Shown: positions 1 to 6,197 of the stretch, piece after piece
Layout of the letters: each line of letters begins with the position of its first letter
How positions within the stretch are numbered: position 1 is the first letter of the stretch
Assembly: GCA_017421685.1 (NCBI GenBank)
Contig: JAFOHW010000050.1
Span: forward strand, 1 to 11,887
Direction: 5' to 3'
Origin: Candidatus Saccharimonadota bacterium
GTDB lineage: Bacteria > Patescibacteriota > Saccharimonadia > Saccharimonadales > Saccharimonadaceae
Length of the DNA: 11,887 nucleotides
Made by a program: the position numbers and the translations under genes
Notes under the pieces: model-generated
Databases searched by the model: none
Seen by the model: the letters and a program-made list of their open reading frames with translations, nothing else
Told to the model about the DNA's origin: nothing

Positions 1-1
1 A

Positions 2-1408
2 ATTTGGCTTCATAAAAATAACCAACGCGTTTATCCAGAAGACGATCTTGCGTCAGGTATGCTCGGTTTCGTTAATGCCGACGGTTTAGGTCAATATGGG
101 GTCGAAGGATCCTTAAATGATGTCTTAGCAGGGAAAGACGGACTTTTGAAAACTACTGCCGACGTAAATAAAGTAGCTCTCTCAATCGGCAATGACAATA
201 TTAAAATTCCTGCCGAAGATGGAAAAAATGTTGTTTTGTCCGTCGACAGAAGTCTAGAGAGGGGCGTTGAGGAAATTGCTATGGAACATATCGAAAGTAC
301 GCCCGCAACTAATGCCTCCGCGCTTATTATGAATCCAGAAACCGGCGAAGTTATTGCTATGGCAAATCTTCCGAACTATAACCCAGGTAATTACGGGGAG
401 GTCAAAGACGCCTCGGCCTATATTAATCAAGTTACCGAAGTTCCGTACGAACCCGCTTCAGTTTGTAAGAGCTTCGCTTTCTCTTCTGCTATTAACGAAG
501 GGGTTATGAGTGCGGATACTACTTATTTTAACCAAGGATATGAAATCATTGACAATTGGAAAATCAAAAATGCCGAACAGCGTAGCTCTCTCTACGGTAC
601 AATTAACATGAAAACTGCCCTTTATTGGTCTCTAAATACTGGCTCGATTTATGCTTTAAAACTTCTTGGTGGAAATCCAAATGAGATAACTCAAGCCGGC
701 CGTGAAAAACTCTATGATTATTATTATAATAAGTTTCGCCTAGGCCAACCAACCGGAATAGAATTAATCGAAGCTGAAGGGTTTATCCCCGACCCGAATG
801 AAGGTTGGGGACGAGATTCAGTTTATGCAAACATGACTTTCGGTCAGAACCTCGGGATTACGATGATTCAAACCGCAACTGCCTACTCTGCCGTAGTTAA
901 CGGCGGGACTTATCATACTCCGACCATCGTAAAAGGAATCCTTGAGAATGATGAAATTGTTCCATTAAGTGAATCATCGACGGGTGACCGAGCTGGGGGG
1001 TCCCCCATTGAGTCCTCAGACGAAATGGGGGAAACTGCGAGGTCAGGACCCGTCGAGAAAATTAATGAAAAAATTTTAACGGACGAAACTTCTGCGACTA
1101 TGCGTAACATGTTTATCAATAACCGCGATTACAAAAAACGCGCCGGTATTGACAGGGAAGGGTATGCTGTTGGCGGAAAATCTGGTACCGCACAAGTAAT
1201 TAAAGACGGCGCCTATGACGATACCATGAGCGAAACCGTCGGTACTTATATCGGCTTCGTTGGACCAGAAGGGGAGTTGCCAAAATATGTAATTATGGTT
1301 AAAATGTGGGGAGAGGGACAATACTTAGACGGCTTAATTGCTAGCGATCTATTCGATGATCTCTCTAACTATTTAATAGATTATCTAAAAATAAAACCAG
1401 GGGCATAA
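2..1408 (+). CDS. ftsI: Penicillin-binding protein, transpeptidase (class B-like), 5'-truncated
   Basis: This is a D,D-transpeptidase that cross-links peptidoglycan stem peptides outside the membrane; beside mraY-ftsW-murG it is most likely the septal FtsI/PBP3-type enzyme, though a PBP2-type role is possible. The reading frame is open to the left edge, with codons reading YPEDDLASGMLGFVN, which matches the conserved PBP dimerisation-domain segment, so ATG 59 is internal and the N-terminal membrane anchor lies outside the window. All three active-site motifs are visible: SVCK with the nucleophile Ser codon at 458-460, SLN at 629-637, and KSGTAQ with Lys at 1178-1180. KSG instead of KTG also occurs in typical PBP2/PBP3 enzymes. 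Between SLN and KSG, about 27 residues (nt 977-1056) form an unusual palindromic insertion. Stop TAA overlaps the ribosome-binding region of mraY, so the genes are probably cotranscribed. Confidence 0.93.
   Translation: MWLHKNNQRVYPEDDLASGMLGFVNADGLGQYGVEGSLNDVLAGKDGLLKTTADVNKVALSIGNDNIKIPAEDGKNVVLSVDRSLERGVEEIAMEHIESTPATNASALIMNPETGEVIAMANLPNYNPGNYGEVKDASAYINQVTEVPYEPASVCKSFAFSSAINEGVMSADTTYFNQGYEIIDNWKIKNAEQRSSLYGTINMKTALYWSLNTGSIYALKLLGGNPNEITQAGREKLYDYYYNKFRLGQPTGIELIEAEGFIPDPNEGWGRDSVYANMTFGQNLGITMIQTATAYSAVVNGGTYHTPTIVKGILENDEIVPLSESSTGDRAGGSPIESSDEMGETARSGPVEKINEKILTDETSATMRNMFINNRDYKKRAGIDREGYAVGGKSGTAQVIKDGAYDDTMSETVGTYIGFVGPEGELPKYVIMVKMWGEGQYLDGLIASDLFDDLSNYLIDYLKIKPGA
977..1056. 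repeat. In-frame nested palindromic element within the PBP gene
   Basis: The outer arms TCGACGGGT (977-985) and ACCCGTCGA (1048-1056) are perfect 9-bp inverted repeats. They continue inwards as GACC (986-989) against GGTC (1041-1044), and then as CCCCCATT (1002-1009) against AATGGGGG (1024-1031). An alternative local fold is GGGGG/CCCCC at 996-1006. The block is far more GC-rich than its surroundings and both flanks read as ordinary PBP sequence. It encodes an extra Ser/Gly/Glu-rich loop of about 27 residues between the conserved GILENDEIV and KILTDETSATM segments. Insertion of a palindromic element is inference; the symmetry is directly seen. Confidence 0.7.
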
Positions 1409-1409
1409 A

Positions 1410-2435
1410 ATGATGAATTTAAATGACGAAGTATTCTATGGACTCCTTTTAGCCTTAGCGGGGTTTCTAATCTCGATGGCGCTAACTCCATTTTATACAC
1501 ATTTTGCTTATAAATATAAATTCTGGAAGAAGCAGAAAAAAACTACTGTTGACGGCAGTGCTTTACCTGTTATGACGAAGCTTCATGCCCATAAATTCAA
1601 ACACGTTTTTCCGACTATGGCAGGCCTAGTTGGAATTGTTTCGGTTACGGCCGTAACCTGGATTTTTAATTTAGATCGTGGACAAACTTGGCTTCCATTA
1701 GTTGGATTTTTGGGCGGAGCTTTGGTTGGCGTAATCGACGATGTTATTAATATTTTTGGTTCTGGACGGGGCGCAGCTGGACTCCGCGGACCAGTAAAAT
1801 TTTTTCTTATTACCGCTGTGGGTCTAGTACTAGGTTGGTTCTTTGCTGTAAAGCTTGGTTGGACTTCTATTCTCGTACCATTCTTAGGTAACTTCGAGAT
1901 TGGTATTATCGGTATGATTATAATTTTCGCATTTGCCGTTGTCGCGACTTCAAACGCTGTCAACATCTCCGACGGTCTTGATGGACTTTCTGGTGGACTT
2001 GCCATGATTTCTTATGGAGCTTTCGGTATCATCGCCCTTTTCCAGGGAAATATGCTTCTTTTCGGTTTTTGTTTGACCGTCGTCGGCTGGCTCCTTTCAT
2101 ATATTTGGTTTAATGTACCACCAGCCCGTTTCATGATGGGGGATACTGGCTCATTTGCTCTAGGTTCAGGGCTAGGAGTTGTCGCTATGATGACTAATTC
2201 ATTTTTGCTTCTGCCAATCATCGGTCTCCCGTTCGTCATCGAAACCGGCTCAAGTTTAATTCAGCTTTTCTCTAAGAAGTTCTTCCATAAAAAAATCTTC
2301 ATCTCCGCTCCGCTCCATCACCATCTTGAAGCTAAGGGCTGGGGGGAAGCAAAGATTGTTATGCGTTTTTGGATTGTCGCTGGTGTTTGCGCTATTGTCG
2401 GGGTCTTTCTTGCCATGACCGGAGGGGCAATTTAA
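1410..2435 (+). CDS. mraY: Phospho-MurNAc-pentapeptide transferase
   Basis: MraY moves phospho-MurNAc-pentapeptide from UDP onto undecaprenyl phosphate in the cytoplasmic membrane, forming lipid I. The 341 residues are of normal family length, with about ten hydrophobic segments. Diagnostic motifs are present in order: HKFKHVFPTMAG at 61-72, the Asp pair D110/D111 (DDVIN), NAVNISDGLDGLSGG at 182-196, FMMGDTGS at 241-248 with D245, and PLHHHLEAKGW at 301-311 with the His triplet 303-305. DDxxN replaces the more common DDxxK. The start at 1410 is 1 bp after the PBP stop, with an AGGGG ribosome-binding site just upstream (about 1399-1403); a second ATG follows immediately. Stop TAA overlaps the ftsW start by one base. 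In most bacteria murD follows mraY; here ftsW does. Confidence 0.96.
   Translation: MMNLNDEVFYGLLLALAGFLISMALTPFYTHFAYKYKFWKKQKKTTVDGSALPVMTKLHAHKFKHVFPTMAGLVGIVSVTAVTWIFNLDRGQTWLPLVGFLGGALVGVIDDVINIFGSGRGAAGLRGPVKFFLITAVGLVLGWFFAVKLGWTSILVPFLGNFEIGIIGMIIIFAFAVVATSNAVNISDGLDGLSGGLAMISYGAFGIIALFQGNMLLFGFCLTVVGWLLSYIWFNVPPARFMMGDTGSFALGSGLGVVAMMTNSFLLLPIIGLPFVIETGSSLIQLFSKKFFHKKIFISAPLHHHLEAKGWGEAKIVMRFWIVAGVCAIVGVFLAMTGGAI
2061..2073 (+). repeat. Copy of the TTCGGTTTTTGTT motif inside mraY
   Basis: TTCGGTTTTTGTT here is identical to the core of the motif found three more times on the same strand at 5482-5494 (part of 5478-5494), 5519-5531 (part of 5515-5531) and 6662-6674 (part of 6660-6674). 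In mraY it encodes part of LFGFCL, so this copy could be chance. Confidence 0.4.
2421..2427 (+). promoter_or_regulatory. Ribosome-binding site fixing the ftsW start
   Basis: GGAGGGG lies 7 bp upstream of ATG 2435. It supports a TAATG stop-start overlap with mraY and rules against the longer in-frame start at 2369, which would add 22 residues of unlikely sequence overlapping the mraY end. Confidence 0.75.
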
Positions 2436-3664
2436 TGAAAAATCGTAAACATAAATCAGATTTAGTGATTTTGTTTGCGACTTTAGGGCTTATGGCTTTA
2501 GGGCTAATCGTAATTTACGCAATCGGACCAATGCGTGCTAATGTTTTAAACTCGGCTTATGGAGCCGATTATGATTCGAACTACTTTTTCTTTGGACAAC
2601 TTCGTTCGGTCGCCCTCTCTCTTGTAGCGTTCTTTATCGCTTTCAAGTTTTTGCCCTATAAATATATTAAAAAATGGTCGAAACCATTGATGATTATTGC
2701 TCTTGTCTTATCTGGAGCTCTCTGGATATTGTCCCTCGTCGGCTCATCTCTCGTTAAGTGTGAACTAGGAGAATGTCGTTGGTTTAATTTTGGGGGTCTA
2801 AGTTTCCAGCCTGCCGAATTCTTGAAATTAGCCATGGTGATTTATCTTGCGGATTTTCTTGCTCGAAAGAGGGAAGCAGGAGAAATTGGTAAATGGCGCG
2901 AATTTTGGCTACCATTACTGATTGTTTGCGGACTTTCACTTTTTCTCGTAGTCATTGCTCAAGGCGATCTCGGAACCGGTGTCGCGCTCATCTCTATCAT
3001 CTTTGGAATGCTCCTGATTTCCGGAGTTCCGGCAAAACAATATTTAATCATGTTGGCCCTCGTTCTTGTTATCGCAGTAGGCGCTGTCGTAACCTCATCT
3101 CATCGTATGGAGCGTGTTAATGCTTGGCTAACAACTCTTTCTGGCAGTGAGAGTACGGATTCAACCTATCATGTCGAAAACGCCATGCTGGCTATTGGCG
3201 TCGGCGGGTTCTTCGGTGTTGGCGTTGGAAACTCCGTCCAAGCAACCGGTTATCTCCCGGAGTCAATCAACGACTCAGTCTTTGCGATTATGGGTGAAAC
3301 TTTCGGCTTCGTCGGATTATTTCTCATCATTATTGTTTTTGCCTCGCTTCTCCTCAGAATGCTTAAAGTCGCCGAACATACTTCCGAAACCGAGGGAAGA
3401 CTGTTCATTATTGGTGTTTTTTCTTGGACTCTTGCCCAGGTCGTAGTCAACATCATGGCTATGACTAGTCTTGTTCCGGTAACAGGAATTACTTTGCCCC
3501 TCTTATCTTATGGTGGGACCAGTATGATTTTTATTGCCTTTGCTATTGGTCTTGTTTTGCAACTTTCGTGTTATACTAGTAGAGAGGTAATCAAAAATGA
3601 AGATATTAGTAGTAGGGGGCGGGTCCGGGGGACACATTACTCCAGCCGTCGCCGTAGTTCGTGA
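2435..3664 (+). CDS. ftsW: Septal peptidoglycan glycosyltransferase FtsW (SEDS family)
   Basis: FtsW is the SEDS-family polymerase that makes septal glycan strands from lipid II together with a class B PBP such as the one at the start of this operon. The 409 residues contain about ten membrane segments. Family signatures are RWFNFGGLSFQPAEF at 115-129, AQGDLGTG at 185-192, YLPESINDSVFAIMGE at 273-288, and PVTGITLPLLSYGGTSM at 358-374. D280 aligns with the catalytic Asp of E. coli FtsW (D297), though the usual HTDFIF context is changed to INDSVF. RodA is the main alternative; gene context favours FtsW. The last 22 residues, a basic Ser/Arg-rich tail ending SSRRRSS, are encoded within the 68-bp overlap with murG. 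Confidence 0.93.
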   Translation: MKNRKHKSDLVILFATLGLMALGLIVIYAIGPMRANVLNSAYGADYDSNYFFFGQLRSVALSLVAFFIAFKFLPYKYIKKWSKPLMIIALVLSGALWILSLVGSSLVKCELGECRWFNFGGLSFQPAEFLKLAMVIYLADFLARKREAGEIGKWREFWLPLLIVCGLSLFLVVIAQGDLGTGVALISIIFGMLLISGVPAKQYLIMLALVLVIAVGAVVTSSHRMERVNAWLTTLSGSESTDSTYHVENAMLAIGVGGFFGVGVGNSVQATGYLPESINDSVFAIMGETFGFVGLFLIIIVFASLLLRMLKVAEHTSETEGRLFIIGVFSWTLAQVVVNIMAMTSLVPVTGITLPLLSYGGTSMIFIAFAIGLVLQLSCYTSREVIKNEDISSRGRVRGTHYSSRRRSS

Positions 3665-4832
3665 AATATTAGCTAAAAAACCCCGAACAGGAATCGAGTT
3701 TTGGACAGATTTTAAATACTATAAAAACGTCACGAAACTTACGACCGAAATCGGCATGGCTTGGGGCGAAGACGAAAAGAAAACTCGAAAAACTCCATAC
3801 GTTAGAGTCCGCCGAATTCCTGCTGGAAAATTCCATCGTTACGCAAACTGGACTTTTAAAGACTACTTCGTTCATATTGATATAACTCTTAAAGATTTGA
3901 TTTTTGGCAACATCTGTGGATTTTTCGGCTTTTTAGCAGGATTGATTACTAGTTTTATCCGTCTAACTCCAAAAAAGAATCGCCCGGACGTAATTTTCTT
4001 AAAAGGAGGGTATGTCTGTCTACCAGTTGGTCTAATTGCTAGACTTTATAAAATACCGTATGTTATTCATGAATCCGACGTCGTGGCCGGTCTTGCTAAC
4101 CGACTATTGATGAAGAGGGCCAAGAAGGTTGCCTTCGGGATGCCTCTTTCTGAAGAAATTTTAGAAGCACACCCTAATTATGTTTGGACTGGAATCCCGG
4201 TCGGACCAGAATTTAAACCAGTTTCCCCAACAAAACAGCAATCCTTGAAGAAAGCCTTTTCGTTTAACCCAGAAAAGCCCCTCGTCGTAATAACCGGCGG
4301 TTCTCAGGGTTCCGAAAACCTTAACGAAGCCATCCGGTCTATTCTCCCCGAACTCCTGAAATTTACATCGGTCGGCTTAGTCGCTGGGCGAAAACACTAC
4401 GAGGATATGACAGATCTAAAACGCTACGAAAACTGGGATAAAGCGAGCCTAGAATCGAATTTTCGTATGTGGGAATTCAACACGACCATGAATGAGCTTA
4501 TGGGCTCTGCGGACGTTGTCGTTTCTCGCGCTGGCGCAACGACCATCGCCGAAATGTCCGCTTTAAAGAAAACGGCTATCCTTGTTCCGTTCGAACGACT
4601 TCCTGGTGGCCACCAAGAAAAGAATGCTGAACGTCTCGAAAAAACCGGCTCCGTCGCTGTTGTCAGTGACATGAAGATGGTCGAGAACCCAAAACTCCTC
4701 CTTGATGAAATCAGGCGTCTAATTCGTTCGCCCCGTCTTCGCGAGGACATGGCTGAAAAGTTTCATAAGGAAGCTCGCGCTGACGCTGCTAACAGATTAG
4801 CTGACATTGTTTTGGAGGTTGGACAGAATTAA
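3597..4832 (+). CDS. murG: UDP-GlcNAc:lipid I N-acetylglucosaminyltransferase
   Basis: MurG adds GlcNAc to lipid I at the inner membrane face, giving lipid II for FtsW. It is a GT-B fold enzyme: N-terminal glycine loop GGGSGGH at 7-13, YVIHESDVVAGLANRL at 155-170, the second glycine loop GGSQGS at 234-239, and the UDP-GlcNAc site SRAGATTIAE at 310-319, followed by GGHQEKNAE at 337-345. At 411 residues it is about 50 longer than E. coli MurG. The extra length is mostly in the N-terminal domain before the IHE motif, including a hydrophobic stretch at about 101-121 that could increase membrane contact (inference). The start is supported by AGAGAGG at 3581-3587, 9 bp upstream, and lies inside ftsW. 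The gene ends 2 bp before the next start. Confidence 0.95.
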   Translation: MKILVVGGGSGGHITPAVAVVREILAKKPRTGIEFWTDFKYYKNVTKLTTEIGMAWGEDEKKTRKTPYVRVRRIPAGKFHRYANWTFKDYFVHIDITLKDLIFGNICGFFGFLAGLITSFIRLTPKKNRPDVIFLKGGYVCLPVGLIARLYKIPYVIHESDVVAGLANRLLMKRAKKVAFGMPLSEEILEAHPNYVWTGIPVGPEFKPVSPTKQQSLKKAFSFNPEKPLVVITGGSQGSENLNEAIRSILPELLKFTSVGLVAGRKHYEDMTDLKRYENWDKASLESNFRMWEFNTTMNELMGSADVVVSRAGATTIAEMSALKKTAILVPFERLPGGHQEKNAERLEKTGSVAVVSDMKMVENPKLLLDEIRRLIRSPRLREDMAEKFHKEARADAANRLADIVLEVGQN

Positions 4833-4834
4833 TC

Positions 4835-5473
4835 ATGGTGGGTAAAAAGTCTGATTTAAAAAATTCTGAGACAGGACCAGCTCCTCCAAAGCTAGTTAGC
4901 CGACGCGATAATAAGAAATCAACCCTAAAACTCGGTAGAACTATCGGCGAAAAAAGGGAACGACTCGAAACTGCGAATGAGCGTGCCTATGCCCGAAAAA
5001 AAGACAAGAAGAAGAAGGCTTTTCGGGTAGCTTTAACAGTAGCTGGCTTTATTATTTTAGCCGGAATTTTGATCTATATTGGTCTTTCGTTTATTAACAA
5101 AGAGAAAACTCCAGAATTAACCGATAATTCTAATGAAGAACCACTCGTTCCGTCAATAGAAATCGTTGACGAAGACTCTGCCTCAACCAGTGGAAAAATC
5201 ACAACCCGCATGAAGACCTATATTGCCGAAACCGAAGTCGATTTTCGCGAAAAGGGTTATACTCCTACTAAAGCGGTCATTCCGACCGGAGCAATCAGGG
5301 AAGTTGATTTTACTCTCGAAGAAGTTCCAGGAGTCATAAAGACAGTTATCGATCGAGGTTCCGGCGTAACCGTCGAAGACGCAGATCGCATGATCCGTTA
5401 TCTCTCTGAAAAAGATATTACCGACTATGACTACATCGATGTCCGCATTGATGGAAAAGCGTACTGGAAATAG
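4835..5473 (+). CDS. Membrane-anchored protein with FtsQ/DivIB-like C-terminus
   Basis: Seen directly: a very basic N-terminal cytoplasmic part (1-63, many Lys/Arg), one membrane helix at about 64-87 (VALTVAGFIILAGILIYIGL), an acidic linker at about 90-120, and a small external domain to residue 212. The topology, the position directly after murG, and the ending YIDVRIDGKAYWK resemble the FtsQ/DivIB beta domain, where a terminal iDLR-type strand is usual. A full POTRA domain is not apparent between the membrane helix and this region, and 212 residues is short for FtsQ. I therefore propose a reduced FtsQ-type divisome protein, but this is inference. A ribosome-binding-like GGAGG at 4814-4818 is 16 bp from the ATG, so translation may depend on coupling with murG, whose stop is 2 bp upstream. 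Confidence 0.85.
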   Translation: MVGKKSDLKNSETGPAPPKLVSRRDNKKSTLKLGRTIGEKRERLETANERAYARKKDKKKKAFRVALTVAGFIILAGILIYIGLSFINKEKTPELTDNSNEEPLVPSIEIVDEDSASTSGKITTRMKTYIAETEVDFREKGYTPTKAVIPTGAIREVDFTLEEVPGVIKTVIDRGSGVTVEDADRMIRYLSEKDITDYDYIDVRIDGKAYWK

Positions 5474-5477
5474 GGAA

Positions 5478-5531
5478 CTGTTCGGTTTTTGTTCTATTCT
5501 TTAATTCTCTTCTTCTGTTCGGTTTTTGTTC
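5478..5531 (+). repeat. Direct repeat pair CTGTTCGGTTTTTGTTC
   Basis: Two exact 17-bp copies, at 5478-5494 and 5515-5531, start five bases after the stop codon of the FtsQ-like gene; copy starts are 37 bp apart. Fifteen of the bases recur exactly at 6660-6674 and thirteen at 2061-2073, all in the same orientation. Confidence 0.75.
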
Positions 5532-5561
5532 AGTATTTTTCAAGAGTACGAAAAATAAAAT

Positions 5562-5620
5562 AGGGAAAGATCAAAAGAAAAACAGGGAAATAAAGAAAAA
5601 AGGGAAACAAAAACGGGGAA
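5562..5620 (+). repeat. Degenerate polypurine tandem repeat
   Basis: Four GGGAAA-containing units, starting near 5562, 5584, 5601 and 5615, are separated by A-rich spacers of shrinking length, giving an almost pure purine + strand. The second unit, AGGGAAATAAAGAAAAA, is also one arm of the distant inverted repeat ending at 6186. Confidence 0.5.
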
Positions 5621-5693
5621 ATGTCAAATTTAAAAAATTTAGGCCAAAATTTACGAAAAATCTACAACTAACAGAGGTGGGACTTTAGAGCCA

Positions 5694-5725
5694 ACAAGAA
5701 CGGTTCTGAATCTCAGGTTCGTTGT
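5694..5725 (+). other. Possible RNA hairpin
   Basis: ACAAGAAC (5694-5701) pairs with GTTC-G-TTGT (5717-5725, one bulged G). A nested CTGA/TCAG stem lies at 5706-5716. This is consistent with a structured transcript, but no RNA family is recognised. Confidence 0.3.
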
Positions 5726-6035
5726 AAATTTCACTACAAAAATCGACCGGAGTTTTAAGCTATTTAGTAGAATTCAGCAGATTCATTACGTTGTAATTAC
5801 GATAAAATCCCAGTTATGCGAGCGCACATCTGATAGCTTAATAAAAACTCCTGCAATAAATTGGCCCCCAGTCTAAAGATGCTAAAGAAGACGCTACGGT
5901 ATATGTGTAAGGCGCGAGTATCTGCCGGATTTTATTATAATTACTAACGGAACGAGTCCATTCTATTAAATAGTTTTAAGCTCCAGTTTTTATTTTTCTA
6001 GCTAATTTCCTGCGGGCCTGCGAAAACTTACCCGT

Positions 6036-6062
6036 AAAAGACGATACATTAACCGTCTTTTT
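6036..6062 (+). terminator. Terminator-like hairpin with U-run
   Basis: AAAAGACG (6036-6043) pairs perfectly with CGTCTTTT (6054-6061) around a 10-nt loop, and a T-run ends at 6062. It could end read-through transcripts from the dcw operon, although the stem is only moderately stable. Confidence 0.4.
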
Positions 6063-6072
6063 AACATAACCG

Positions 6073-6104
6073 TAATGTCCTAAAATCTGTATTGTGCGAC
6101 ATTA
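6073..6104 (+). other. Possible RNA hairpin
   Basis: TAATGTC (6073-6079) pairs with GACATTA (6098-6104), 7 bp with an 18-nt loop, between two terminator-like hairpins. No T-run follows, so it is not itself a terminator. Confidence 0.25.
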
Positions 6105-6138
6105 AAGCTATATAGAAATCACGATACGTAAATCATTT

Positions 6139-6180
6139 AAAATCCGGCCATTTTTTAGTCCGGCCGGATTTTTCTTTTAT
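6139..6180 (+). terminator. Strong intrinsic terminator, probably bidirectional
   Basis: AAAATCCGGCC (6139-6149) and GGCCGGATTTT (6162-6172) form a perfect 11-bp stem with a 12-nt loop, followed on the + strand by a long T-rich run to 6180. On the - strand the same stem starts 26 bp after the stop codon of the large ATPase gene and ends in a shorter T-run, so it probably serves both convergent operons. Confidence 0.8.
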
Positions 6181-6197
6181 TTCCCTACTTTTATATT

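Larger units (their letters stand above)
5584..6186. repeat. Long-range inverted repeat enclosing the intergenic stretch
   Basis: The left arm 5584-5600 reads AGGGAAATAAAGAAAAA. The reverse complement of the right arm 6169-6186 reads AGGGAAATAAAAGAAAAA. They differ by a single inserted A. The arms lie about 600 bp apart and could close a large RNA fold or be ends of a small element. The A-richness lowers the weight of the match, but the GGG block and the internal G both align. Confidence 0.45.
5474..6197. other. 724-bp intergenic stretch between convergent operons
   Basis: No convincing protein gene is present: the frames are broken by frequent stops and the few short ORFs lack good ribosome-binding sites. 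The left end has a 17-bp direct repeat (5478-5531). Next comes a polypurine tract (5547-5625) with repeated GGGAAA, then hairpins at 5694-5725, 6036-6061 and 6073-6104, and a strong terminator at 6139-6180. I looked for tmRNA, RNase P RNA, SRP RNA and tRNA signatures on both strands and found none. The operons on each side end here, so any RNA gene would need its own promoter, and I see no good one. Confidence 0.6.

Noticed and set aside
913..1119. Antisense ORF across the PBP insertion as a real gene
   Set aside because: It lies opposite conserved PBP coding sequence and has no ribosome-binding site; its value is only in showing the symmetry of the palindrome.
2369..2434. Upstream ATG extension of ftsW
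   Set aside because: The added residues overlap the end of mraY and look non-protein-like, while GGAGGGG sits at proper distance from ATG 2435.
3662..3664. UGA read as glycine or tryptophan, as in some CPR lineages
   Set aside because: The ftsW TGA comes well beyond the family C-terminus, and none of the other genes contains in-frame TGA codons.
5478..5531. CRISPR-like pair of 17-bp repeats
   Set aside because: Only two adjacent copies, repeat and spacer shorter than in known arrays, and no cas genes in the window.
5621..5671. Short ORF MSNLKNLGQNLRKIYN, reminiscent of the start of an XRE-type regulator
   Set aside because: It stops after 16 codons, GGGG is only 2 bp from the ATG, and the following in-frame sequence has no helix-turn-helix signature. 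Too weak to call a gene or pseudogene.
5660..5790. RNase P RNA-like fragments (GGACTTTAG, AGAATTCAGC)
   Set aside because: The universal GAGGAAAGTCC and ACAGAA core elements are absent on both strands, and the order and spacing of the fragments are wrong.
5730..5850. tmRNA-like pieces: ATCGACCGG, then a tag-like AGCTTAATAA resembling the E. coli tag end
   Set aside because: The reading frame before TAA ends LIA instead of LAA. No GGGG acceptor 5' end, no TTCRA arm and no CCA end are found at suitable distances.
5879..5947. Short ORF MLKKTLRYMCKARVSAGFYYNY
   Set aside because: No ribosome-binding site, no similarity that I recognise, and length expected by chance in this AT-rich stretch.
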